Position numbers and translations under genes: made by a program. Below, piece after piece: positions 36,880-48,084 of a stretch of DNA of 64,000 bases. Every line of letters begins with the position of its first letter. Within the stretch, counting starts at the first letter, position 1. The DNA lies in contig JAJKFH010003450.1 in NCBI GenBank assembly GCA_023333565.1, positions 1-64,000 on the forward strand, in the 5' to 3' direction. The notes beneath the pieces were generated by a model, which made no database searches, was not told the DNA's origin, and saw only the letters and a list, made by a program, of their open reading frames with translations. This stretch comes from Puffinus mauretanicus (lineage: Eukaryota; Chordata; Aves; Procellariiformes; Procellariidae).

Positions 36880-37330
36880 CAGCCTGCAGTAAAACCCGGC
36901 AGAGCTCCACGCGGCGAGCAGCCCTGGCAAAGCCCCGCTTCATCTTTCTCTCAGCCACCCGCCTCCACAGCAGATAAATCCCAGAGGGCCTACAACAGCC
37001 TTCCTCCATCCCCCAGTGCGGCAGAGCCCCCGTCCCCCCTCGCAGCCCCCGTCCGCAGCGCGGCCACCCGGGGAAGCTGAACTACCCCTACGCGCTGCAG
37101 GCAGAGCGAGGTCAGCGTCAGAGCACGCGGAGACGAAGCACGGATCTTGGGATACCCGCACGCCTGCTCACCGCTCGCCCTTAGGACTGTATTTCCGAGC
37201 TGCGATGGAAAGGAAAACGGGTACCGTGAGCCGCTGAGCATTGCCTCCTTCCCCAACAGAGATGTTTGCTGTCGGCTTCGGCCCCGCTGCGCACCCATGG
37301 CCATGGAGGCTGGGCTTGCCCCCAGAGCTC
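36880..37330. promoter_or_regulatory. CpG-rich cluster
   Basis: This block is GC-rich with many CpG (cagcgcggccacccggggaa, acgcgctgcaggcagagcga). No exon was identified. It lies 1.3 kb before the small open frame at 38625, on the side where a plus-strand promoter would be. A connection is speculative. Confidence 0.3.
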
Positions 37331-37778
37331 TGCTGCTTTCGGTGCTTTTTGGATCCCGTCCAGCCAAGCTGTAAATCCCCCAGGTTGAGGATGAAACACA
37401 GTGCAATTTAAGCACAGGAGCCACACCGTTGTTCATACCCTGTAACACAAGACCTCCACCTTAGAAGCCCAGACCACCTGGAAAAGGTAACAGAGAGGGG
37501 CAGCTCTTAGCGCAGGTGGGACAACACCTACCACGATGCCCATCAGCTCTACCAGCCTCGCAAGCCATGTCCTGCATCAGTGCGGGATGCTGTGGGTGCA
37601 GGCGGGGTGCCGTGGATCGGGCCCCCGAGCACAGCCACCCTCCACCCTGCTCAGGGACCCTGCGACTCACCATGGCAGAGGCATCAGAGTGCAGGAGAGC
37701 CGGCAGCGCTGCCAGATGGGGGGCAAAGAGCCTAAAGCATCTCCAGAATGTGCTGGTGCCTCCTCTTGACTCTCTAAA

Positions 37779-37783
<5 letters not shown>

Positions 37784-37813
<30 letters not shown>
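37784..37813 (+). repeat. Poly(A) tract, 30 bases
   Basis: This is an uninterrupted run of 30 A. It is not preceded by a recognisable retroelement or processed gene copy, so it is best described as a simple repeat. Confidence 0.95.
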
Positions 37814-37816
<3 letters not shown>

Positions 37817-37899
37817 CTCTGTTAAATCAACCTAAAACCATATAAAAACCTGAACTGATACCATTTAAAAACAGCAACCACCTCTCCTAAACACAGTTC

Positions 37900-38220
37900 T
37901 CATCCCAGGGAGGGAGAAGTGCCAGAAATCAACTCGAAATTGCAGTCGATTCTCTGTGGAAGGAATTCAGCTGCTTTGCTGATAAGCAGCAATATAAATC
38001 TCTAAGCTGGAGAGGTAGATCATTAAGGGGAAATGTTTAGAGAAATTAAATCCTTTTTCCTGCTTCTTATGCTAATAGGGAAAACCAAGCTGATTTGCAG
38101 GAGGACAACATTTAGCAATATCTAATTCATCAAAGTCCCCATCTGTTCTCCTTCTCCTGCTGAGTTTGTCAAAAATCAGCTTTCCTTCAACCAACACCCA
38201 CATCACTTTTAACTGTATGA
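37900..38220. promoter_or_regulatory. AT-rich, enhancer-like patch
   Basis: It includes ttgctgataagcagcaatat, a GATA core (TGATAA), gtagatcattaaggggaa and agcaatatctaattcatc. It lies directly before the candidate small open frame. The texture is that of a conserved non-coding element. Confidence 0.25.
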
Positions 38221-38624
38221 GGCCAATTCTGGAGAGATTTGTAAATAAACCACTTCTGCAAATCCAGCCAGAAAAAACAGACGGGGAAGGGCCTGATTAA
38301 CAGAAATACATGTCGGGATTGAAGAGATTGAGGAGAGACGGCAAAGCGAGTAAGAGGACAGTGAATGACTAATCAGCGCAGCTGGCAAAATAACCCGGAG
38401 CAGAGGCCGGTGTAGGGTTAATGATACCAGAATGGGGAAATCTCCAAAACAGGATCCTGCATCTGTGCCTCCGCTGCAGTTGTTGCTCCTGGATGAAGCA
38501 GGATCCGGAGACAGCTCCATGCCGGAGCCACCTTGCGTGCGGGGACCAGCAAGCTCCTCCCGCAGCCCACAGGGCTCTAGAAAAATCTCCTAAAAAAACA
38601 TCTTTCTGTTCCTTACGGGAAGTG

Positions 38625-38840
38625 ATGCTGAACTGGTTTGTTATACTGTTCTACATATTCACAGTTATTGAAGCAAACAGATTATCAATGTATTTAGTTC
38701 AAGCAAAACACACCATGGAGCAGATCTTATCTCAAAACTTGGAAATTAGGGATTTAAGTAACAAGGCTATGTTCCCGTATTCTTTTTTAGGGGTGGGATT
38801 ATTCTGTATGCTCCTGTATTCAATTTATTTAACAATTTAA
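38625..38840 (+). CDS. Unrecognised small membrane-protein candidate, 71 codons
   Basis: I do not recognise this sequence and do not claim it is a gene. The frame starts MLNWFVILFYIFTVIEANRL. A polar middle follows (KHTMEQILSQNLEIRDLSNK), and it ends in a second hydrophobic segment, PYSFLGVGLFCMLLYSIYLT plus one residue, then TAA. The layout is two membrane segments joined by an amphipathic linker, or an anchored C-terminal exon. The frame stays open upstream to a plausible acceptor (cccacag at 38566-38572), which would add LEKSPKKTSFCSLREV. The stretch is AT-rich inside GC-rich DNA, yet has no stops and uses ordinary codons. Against it: no clear polyadenylation signal follows, no other exons are found, and conserved AT-rich enhancers can be open by chance. 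Confidence 0.2.
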   Translation: MLNWFVILFYIFTVIEANRLSMYLVQAKHTMEQILSQNLEIRDLSNKAMFPYSFLGVGLFCMLLYSIYLTI

Positions 38841-39189
38841 ACCGCGCATGCATTTTCTGCAGTATTTTCAGCAGTGGGGATACACTTTTGAAGTGGGCAA
38901 CCCCACATATCGTACCCGTCGTTTGGCACAGGCCAGGCCAGGCGTGATCAGGTTGATGTGCTCCCCCAGGACCTCCGACAGCAGAACCTGCCTCGCCGGC
39001 AGCTCCGGCAGGGATCCCGCTGGGACACGCACACCAGGTGTAGGCACAGAGCCGATTTGGCTTACGGCATCGCAGCAAGCGGAGGGGAAAAAACCCTGAC
39101 ATTTGCTGCCCTAAAGACAAAACTGGTTTTTATCCTCATTCACGGGGCAGAAAATCTAGCAGCCGCAGCTGCAGCACAGGCAGGAGCCC

Positions 39190-39620
39190 TGGGGCAGGAC
39201 TGCGGCTCTGCTCACCACCTGCCTTTTCCAGAGCCGTTCTTCCCCGCCGAGCCCCGCGCAGCCCGGCAGCGGTAGAGCCCCGGCGAGGAGCACGCACAGA
39301 CGAGCCCGGCTCTCCCCGTAGCAGCCGAAACACTGCTCCTGCCCTGGGGTTCCCCCATCGCCTACCCCGTCAAGCTACGCCACCAGCCATTTTCGCTGCC
39401 CCCAGCCGCCTCCTGCCTTATGGACCTTCCTTCTCCCCGGCTCCGTCTTCTCGGCCGAGCACGATATGCAGGAAAAAAAAGGAGCAAGGAGCAGAGGGAA
39501 GCTGGAAGGGCAAATGGCAACAGCTTTTGAGGACACGCTTGCTCGTGTACGACCTGCCATTGGAGACGGCGTGCGCTGGCCAGCTCGGAGACGTGCCGCA
39601 GCGCTGGGGATGTGTTCCCG
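39190..39620. promoter_or_regulatory. CpG-rich cluster
   Basis: The stretch is rich in CpG (cccgcgcagcccggcagcgg, cccggcgaggagcacgcac). It is possibly an unmethylated regulatory block. No coding exon is supported in it. Confidence 0.35.
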
Positions 39621-42600
39621 AGGGTGCTGCGACCCATCTGCCTACAGGAGCAGATCCTCCCAGCGAGGCACTGACCCGCTGGGATGTCACCCAAAGGGCA
39701 GGTACATACAGCTTGCATACGTGACACTTACTTTATTCTGGAAGAGAGCGAAGTCTTGCATGGAAACGGGACCAGCCAGAGCGGGTTCACACCATCTCCT
39801 ATAAATACAGAGAAGAGTTTTTTCTCTGCCCTGTTCAATGTTTTCTCCCAGGACCAGAGGTTCCAGTGATGATCCCAGTCACCACAAAATGAGTCCCTCC
39901 ATCCAAAGCACAAAGCAGGAGTTAGACATTTTCCTTTTCTATCATTACTTCCAGCCAAGCCCCATATTGCTGCAAGGTGACTTTCTGCTGTGCTTCCTCT
40001 AGCACAGTGTTAATTATTCATTCCCTAACGTCCTTTCAATCACAAAGTTCTCACTGATCTGCAGCCTGCTTTTCCCATTTGTTTGGTCCGTGCCATGTAG
40101 CTACACTACAACCACAGCATTAGGTGACACAGCTTACTCACGGCTACATACTGTTCCCATACCTATTGTCTCCTTTAGAACAACCGAAAATATTTACATT
40201 TCATGCTTTTACCATCCTCTTTTAAGCTATGAAATTACTGCAGGTCCCTCTGTAGAAGTAACATTTCCTCCAGTGGAACACAGCTCCAAGCAATCTTAAT
40301 GCAGCATCTCCATGTTGCCACCACGTGGTCAGCTGGCTCCTTTCGCTGGCTCTCCTTTTGGCCACGCAACTTCTTCCACAACTCTCCGGAGTAAACTTAG
40401 AGCAACCCTTTGGGAGATGTGCTCCAAAGCCCTTTAAAAAAAATATAAAAATATATATATCTATATATACATACCCAGCATGGAGCAGATCTGAGTTTGG
40501 AGTCTTTGAGGTTCTTAGTGCAGCATGATGAGCATTAGCTCTTGGTCAACTACCTAATTATAATAGACAAAAGTGAAGAGCGATGCCCTTGAGCTCCTCC
40601 CGAGGCAGGGGAACCCCACCTGCACGCTCCCCATACAGCCCTGCAGCCAGATCTGGCCCCAATCTCACCAGGAGCTGAAACTCCTGTAGCAGGCTACAGC
40701 CGGGTTCTCGATTTCCTGGGCGTGCAGAAGACAAACAAGGTGTTTTCAAAAGTGACCGTAGGACATCAGGGTATCATGGACAAGCTGATGGACTTCAGTC
40801 AGCATGTCTTACAAAAATAATAATAAAAAAAGATGTTTTTATTATGCCTCTGATGGGGTGCTGTGCTGGCAGCCGCCTCCAGCCCAGCGAGGTCTCGCTA
40901 CACCACCCCATGGTGGTTTGAGTTTTAGTCATCCCTGCAGAACTTCAGCAGAGCATCAAGACAAACAACTCTTCTCCCGGGGGCCGACAGCTCCTGGCAG
41001 GGTTTGTTCTTGCCATCTCTCACGCTTAAGAAAACACGCAGAAACCTCCAAGAAAAACTCAGATCCCACTCGGGGGGGGGGCCTGGCTGGCTTCAGCGAT
41101 CGCTCCCCGCTCCCGGCTGGGCCGACAGCTGGCTGTAGCCTCGACGGATCTGGAAGGGGATGGATCATCCTCGTCTAGGGCTCTGACAACTGACGCGTCA
41201 AACCAGACAGCTCCTTTAGAAACCTGTCACGATGCCTACCACCTACATCAAGCTGACTACAAACTACTGTATTTAAAAATATACCGTAGCAGAGATTACA
41301 CATGGATCATTCTCCCTGAACAAGAGACATTTCGGAAACACTTTGCTTTTATTCATCTTCGCACAGGATTTCATTAATCAGCTCTTGCGTTATATCATCA
41401 CCACTCACAACAGATCCTTCAGCAACTCAAAACCTTTGGGAATTTTGGCCACAGGCACAAGTTCTAGCCTAAGATGTGATTTCTATTTCTGATTAGCTGG
41501 GCATACACAGAGCCCACACCAAAGTCTGCTTAATACTGAGCACTTCATCTCAAGTTATGGGTAACAAAGCCCTGTTCAAATACAAGAAAAAAAGCTCTGT
41601 ATAAGACCACGCTGCATGTCCTTCCCAAACACCTGACAAGGGAATGGGGAGAAGAGGGGGAAACGGTTACTTGCTCTTGGAGAACACTTCTCCAGTCATC
41701 TAAGAAATCAGCTCTGCAGTCTAGTAAACAGCCAGGAAGCTTCAACAAGGGAAATGCGTGATACTTTCCTGGGAGACCCAGGGACTGAGATAGCCTCCAC
41801 GTAGAAACCAGCCAGGCTCAGCAGGCACGGGTAAGGAAAGGCTTTGCTCAGCCATCATTCATTCTCGGGGAGTAACAACGTCACACCCCCTTGAGAGCCA
41901 AACAGGTCCTCGCACCCCTCTTACTCCTGCAGTACAGCTAATCCACCTGTGGATCACATTTGCCCAGCTACTACAGCTGTGGATCACATCTTGCCCAGTT
42001 CTTCATGCCCAGCATCTCTTGTGGCTCCAGGCTCTCCCCATTGATGCAGAAGATCAAGGGAATTCAGGCCATCCAAAACCAGCATTTGGCCTCCTCAGGT
42101 TTTTCTTTTTTTGGACAGATGAAACTACAATTGCCAGACAAATATGCGCTGCGAGTCTGTCAGTGAACAAGATCTTGGCTAGTCCAAGGAATCAGGTGGA
42201 AGAGATTTACATCAACAGTGCCAATGGCAGGTCTGAGCTTCACTGGAACAGAACAAGTGACAGTAACAGGGTGAGCAGCCTTTCCTGGTCGCTGCGGTGC
42301 CTACGCTCGTGCTGGGAATACAACAGGGAAGGGACACACCAATTGAACTTGACCTGTGGAAATGGCATCCTGTAGCCCTGTGATTTCAGCCACAGGCAAG
42401 AAGAAATCTTTACTTTGAACACCCCTTTCCCTTCAGTTGATAGTCTTGATACAGCAAGCATTCAGAGGGGAGTAATCATCCCACATGCCTAGGAGTTTAA
42501 AGGAAGATTCAGAGACAATCCTTCTGAGAAATAACCAGTCACGCGAGGGGAGAAAAAAGGACACTGAGGTCCAGGCTTAGCAAAGCATAAAGACTCTGGA

Positions 42601-44649
42601 AGGAAAAAGAAGAGCTAATAAAAAATTATCTTTAATGATGATTTGTATTAATGGTTTGTCATCTAGCATTTTTTAAACTTCTTGATATAGGAGGCATAAC
42701 TTAACTTACACATGAATCCTTTAAAAAGAGACACCCAGAAGATTTAACAGGTGTCTTTTCCCCTCTGATATTCACAGGTATTTTAGAATCTGCTGTCACT
42801 TCAAGGACATCAGCTGCATACAAGCCCACATCCACCATTACCCCTCAGCACGTGCCTAGCATTCCTCCCTGGGTCTCAGGCAGGCATCTGCCTTGGGAAG
42901 GTGGATCTGGAAGCCCAGATACTTCCCATGACTTCAGTCTCAGGAGTTCAGGAGACTGAAGCAAGTGCCAGGGCAGCTAACAGAGCCCAGCAGCTGCTCC
43001 TGGCACTTCAAGGCACGTATGCCATGGCTTCACGATGAAATGGGCTTTCCAGAAGAGAAGCAATGGTTCCTACTGCAGGAAGGGCTGGGTCTCTGATCTA
43101 CCTTGCACTTAGCCCACACGGGACCCTGACACCAAGCATTCCTCTAGTTATTACAACTATCAGCACTTTCTCTCTGGCCAGAGCTATGTCACAGCACGGA
43201 GAACTTGAGCATCAGTAGGACAGAAGCAGAAAGCAAATCCATTATGCAGGCTATAGCACTGCCAGGAGTAGGGTTCTAGGGGCTTTTTGGAAGGCTGGCT
43301 TTTGTAGGCAAGAAGTTAAGGTCAAATACAAGAAGTGCTGCAACAGGCATATGTATATACGTAAGTACTTCACCAGATAAAGGAAATATATTTATTCCTT
43401 TCACAGATCAAAGATGGCTATCAAACATCAGATGCATATCTAAGAGTTGGCTTTCTGGATCTGCCTTGCAGTTATGAAAATTTCTATAAGCAATGCTAAA
43501 CAGAAATGAAACTTGTATCTGGAAAGTTTTAGAGTGCTAAATATGGAAAAATGAGGAAAAAGGGCAGACTGAGGCAGAAGCTCTTCCTCTAGAAAGTTAC
43601 TTAAGTTGATAAAGCCCACAGCAAGATAAGGCATTCAGCAAGGTACAGAAAAGCTGACCTAAGAGCGGACTGCATGGTTTTAGCCGGAACAGTGGTCAGA
43701 AGTAAAATTCAGGGAAGAGCCAAAGGTGATGCTGTTCAGGTCAAACCAAGAACTTCAGCTGATGCAAATAAGGAGATAAGACACCTGCAGGAGACAGATT
43801 CCCTCTTCTTTAGGCTAAAGAAGCCTTAAAATTAAATTGACATTGTACTCAGGTGTTTCGAAACACTGAAACAGTGCTATAGCATACTGAAATTGCTCCT
43901 TCCCCATCCATCTTTGTCATAACTGGAACTATTAATTTCAAAACCAAACCTATGTCTGACTTTGGCCATCTGGTAAACAGACTGCCAGCTAAGCATACAG
44001 TTGCTTTTTTGTTTCTCATCAGGCTAGTCCCAACAATTTTAACTATCTAAATATATTTCAGTTTGACTTTTAGCTCATTTTGTTCCTTTGGACCGGCTAT
44101 TATTTTCTGTTATACGTAATATATTGAGTGGAAGAGAAGGGAAGTTAGGCTTATATGAGCGTCCAGGCAATACGTACTCCTTGTCCTGTTGCGGAGGAAC
44201 CGCAAGAGTATTATTGCACTTTGCCAGAAAACTCCACACATTCAGACCGAGAGCCGACACACGGAGCTACCACGTTCTCAGTACTCACTCCTAAGAGATG
44301 GAGGAAAGAGCAAGGGAACAGGCAGGACAGACTCTGATGTCAGGAGTTTTGCACTGGGCCGGCTGTTACTCAGTAGTGCTTTGAGCATATCTTGTCTGGA
44401 TTTGTTTCCTCCTCAGGAAGCCTTTCATTTCACAACTCATACAATTCTGAATTATGCTTCCCATTCCAAGATAAACTCACCAATGTTGATCCCTTCAGTT
44501 GTTCAGATTTGATATACAGTGTGTAGGTGGAAGAGGGGAGGAGTCCATCTGTAGCTGAAATATGATTTGCGTGCATTTTACACAAATACAGAAAAAAATT
44601 ACAAAGAACTGAATTTTAAACATCATTTGTCAACTCCAGCCTACATTCT
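39621..44649. other. 3' flank of TMX1, no gene seen
   Basis: The base composition becomes progressively more AT-rich toward TMX1. The AT repeat at 40436-40473 is the only clear element. Part of this stretch could belong to a still longer TMX1 3' UTR. Confidence 0.45.
40436..40473. repeat. AT-rich simple repeat
   Basis: An A-run passes into alternating at/ta steps (atatatatatctatatatac), a short low-complexity tract in the 3' flank of TMX1. Confidence 0.85.
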
Positions 44650-47600
44650 TTTTGCAACACAAAAAACAATTTTATTGCCATCGCTAAGGCTGGTATGCTG
44701 AAAGCTCTTTCCCAAACCATACAAACCATCTAACCAAAACGGTAAGCGGTCAGCTCACACTACCATGAGGTACCCAAGCCAGTCTCAACTAAAAAACACA
44801 AGTATGCCAGTGCAGCTTTAGTTTAAAGTATTACTTGAACTTGTCTTTTCAAAAAGACTTATCACAAATAGTGTTACAACACTTTTTTCCATGGAAATAG
44901 CTGCAGTTTTACTTCATTGCTAAACAGGAAAAAAAAAAAAAAGAGACAAACACAGGAATCCAAAGTTAGTGATTACTTTTTACTTGGAGACTCTCTGAAA
45001 CATGAAAAAAAAAAAAAGAAGTACTGCTACAGTTAATTCCTTCTGGAATTAAATTGGACATGATCCATCAAGGTGATCATATGGAAAGGGCAGTCCAACT
45101 TTTACAAAACTGATATTCAAGCATCATCAATACAGACAAAGGACAGGCTCTTACGCACATTTGTTACATTGCAACCTTCACTCAGTAAACATCTTTGGAA
45201 TATAGATTTAAAAAAAAAAAATCAAGAAACTTAAATATTCACAGGACAAAACCATAACATTATTAAAAATATCAACAGTAAGATTTACAGAGATCAGCAA
45301 ACACAGGCTGCATATGGATAATCAAAACAGAACTTGCAGAAGTTACACTAATCACAAGCATAGGTCTGCCACACAGAGGCTGGATTCCAGCAACTCGGAA
45401 CACTTACGACTAAGAGGCAGTTTTGGAATTTGGTTACTTGCCTAAGGCAGGGAGGCAGTAAGAAAAGGTAGGTGTGCAGAAGGCAAAGGCAAGGTAAATT
45501 AGCGCTAGAAGTTCTTGTTAAACCAGGAGTCTAGAAGTACAGCAAGAAAAAAGTTGTTTGTTCTTTTAAAATTAAAAGTTAGCCAAAAGTTATCCATATA
45601 TGCTTTCTATATTGCACAAACAGTGTTAAAGTAAATGAAAAATTAGACAACCCTGCATTTATAACAGCTACATTTAAATATATTCCACGTGGAGTTAGCC
45701 CATATAGTTCAGCTTTCAAAACAATTCAACTCTTTTCCCTAACAACAGCATACAGCACGTCTGTCACCCTTGTCTTCTCAAGCCCTCTCCAAACTAACAA
45801 AATACACCATTTATCAAAGACAGTGCTAGTAGTTCTCCTTAGTACATCACGGATTTATTGCTTTATTTTACTAGTGACAAAGGCTAAGATCTAAACTATT
45901 AGAGAATTTAAGGCAATCCCACAAGACCAACCCCTTAAGGGCATTTACGGCACACAGTGGTCTTCAGTCAAACACCAGGAAAAGTTTGATATTTAAAAAT
46001 GACAGGAACACTCAGATTTTAACCAAAAGGACCCTTTCAAGCATCAGTTATTATCTTCCTAACATATAACCCAGCACTGAAGTCATAAGTCATTCCAGAG
46101 CACCAATGTTCAGAAAAAGAAACAAGAAAGAAAAAGTCAAAGGAGGAAGTTCCAGGACATCTTACGTAACAACTCATTCTTACTCATCTGAGAACTTGTT
46201 GGAAGATTCGCTCAGGTATTTGGATAACTGAATCACTTTCTTCCATTCATAACATGGAGGACGAATTATGATCTATCAGATATACTTAAAATGCAACTTA
46301 CAAAGGAGCGTTCAAGACTGCCAAAAAATATGCCGTATTCTTAACAGCTTTACAAGCTGATTCACCTGCAAGAGCTCTGAACATTGTTTTTCCCAATATT
46401 TCTTTCATACCCCACAGAGTTCATTACGAGCTCCTTGTCTGATGCTCCGTCTTCTTAATAATCACTAGGAGAGCCTGGCTTTAGAGAGCCAGGCTGCAGT
46501 GAAAATATCAAGACCATTTCTATGTTTGTGGTCTTAATTACTCGTGACCAGGTTTACTATTGACACACATTTATCAGCTGCCAGTCCTGCAAACCCACTC
46601 AGATGAACAATTAAAAAAAAACTAAACAAAAAAACAAACAAAAAACCCCAGCAAGAACAGGCTTGTCAAAAAAACTAAGTGTGCTCAGCATTAGGCTAAC
46701 CTTTCCCTTGCAAATACTTTGGAAATTAACTAAAAGAATATGGGAAATTCTTTACAAGCGATGCAAGATAACACTGGTCCAATGCGCACGTGCATTCTTT
46801 TTATTTCTGTACAGAGTGAAAACAAATACCATACAGAAAACAGTAGACTACAGGTTTTTTTTAAAGAAAGAATTAGGGTGTATTTTTTCAAGATGGTTTT
46901 GTGAAAACGGAAAAGATGACTTTCTGTAAAAGAAATTAAGAAGCAGTTATTTCAACTTCAGACCAGGTACAGCCTGACTGGATTTGCAGTAAAATTTGAT
47001 TAAGCAGAAATTACTGATGATGTATTAAAGAATAAGCAGAGCCCTACTGCCAAACAGCAGGATGAACGGATAGGATTTGCACTCAGCAGAGAACCCTGTA
47101 TGTAAACTACTCCCATCTGAATCAGTCATTGAGACAAACAGGACTTCATGGTGCTACTTGTAACTTTTTCTAGAGAAGAATTACTCCACCAAGAAGCTCA
47201 TATAGTTTTCTACAGCCTTTTCTAAAAGAAATTGATGCAAATAGCAGGTTTCTGGTCAGCCAGAGAATCCGCACTACACAGAGCGCTTGTGGTAACTTCC
47301 ATCTGGGAGGATGGCAAAGACAAGCTCTCTAGCTTTTGTTCAGAGGGCAACTCCTGTTCCTCTAAATGAAGATAGCGACTTTCATCTCTTTGGAAGAAGA
47401 AAGATTGGGGGGTTTGTAGCACTCATTGTCATAGCAGAAAGCAGTTTTTGTCACATAAAAAGCCTGGAACATGTCCTGTAACTGAAGGAACTTTTCCCCT
47501 CAGCATTTCTTCAGAGCACAACTAGATAAATTTATGCTAAGAAACCTTTTTGAATGCTTTAACAGCAAACAGGTTAGTGCATTTTCCTTGCTAATGTTCC

Positions 47601-47905
47601 CTAATGCAACAAGTACGCTGGTTTACATTCTGTTAAAAAAAAATCCCTATAGAACAAGTCATTCAAGAAGCCACATAATTATTTCTTGGCACTTCTCTGC
47701 ACACAGGCAGGAGAAGTTTCAGCCATTTGCACAGCATGTTTTAGTTTTGAATACCTGATGCCAAAGGTTCTTTTTTTTTTTCTGAATTCGTGAAATGCAT
47801 CAATATTACCATGACAAGAGTCATTCTTCTCTTCAAGCTGAAGGATTTGACATTTAGCTCCTTTTGAGTTGGTGACTCAAACACTAATCCTGCATGCAAA
47901 TAAAG
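44650..47905 (-). other. TMX1: Probable TMX1 3' UTR (about 3.2 kb)
   Basis: This is a continuous AT-rich stretch after the TMX1 stop, without recognisable repeats or coding potential. Candidate AATAAA signals on the minus strand lie at 45868-45863, 45859-45854 and, most distally, 44676-44671. A T/G-rich tract follows the last one, as expected downstream of a cleavage site. The end is inferred from the last good signal. A shorter UTR using the 45.86-kb signals is equally possible, and both forms may be made. Open frames on the plus strand here, such as 46663-46929, have no recognisable content. Confidence 0.5.
44671..44676 (-). terminator. TMX1: Candidate distal polyadenylation signal of TMX1
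   Basis: The plus strand reads tttatt, so the minus strand has AATAAA. Within the next 25 bases on the minus strand there is a U/GU-rich run (tgttttttgtgttg), a typical downstream element. It is selected as distal because the sequence beyond it changes in texture and no further good pair of signals was noted nearby. Confidence 0.4.
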
Positions 47906-48084
47906 CTAAGATTTATCCATTGTAGCAGCAGTGTTCACTGGGCGCTGCCTTACAGCATTCGGTGACGAGTTTCTGTTGGACACCTCTTTACCCTCCATTT
48001 CATCATCTGAGATATCTTCCTCATCTGCTTCTTGCTCTTCATCCAGCTTTTTCAGCAGCTGAGCTGACTCTGGAGCTAGCTTTC
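47906..48084 (-). CDS. TMX1: TMX1 coding exon 8: acidic cytosolic tail and stop
   Basis: The exon encodes residues 219-276. It has a Glu/Asp-rich tract with an ISDDE casein-kinase-2-type site (Ser243), then RQR at 263-265, and ends TMDKS before TAG at 47908-47906. The mammalian protein also ends in ATDKS. The acidic tail and the RQR motif are the known ER-sorting elements of this family. Confidence 0.96.

Noticed and set aside
37784..37813. Poly(A) tail of a processed pseudogene or SINE
   Set aside because: No retrocopy-like sequence or target duplication was recognised upstream of the A-run.
40325..40528. Short secreted-looking frame (hydrophobic start MVSWLLSLALLLA)
   Set aside because: The hydrophobic start is followed by text that runs into the AT simple repeat (KKNIKIYISIYTY), so it is a chance frame.
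46663..46929. Basic, hydrophobic 88-codon frame on the plus strand
   Set aside because: It is antisense to the probable TMX1 3' UTR in AT-rich DNA, and its Lys/Phe/Leu-rich text reflects base composition.
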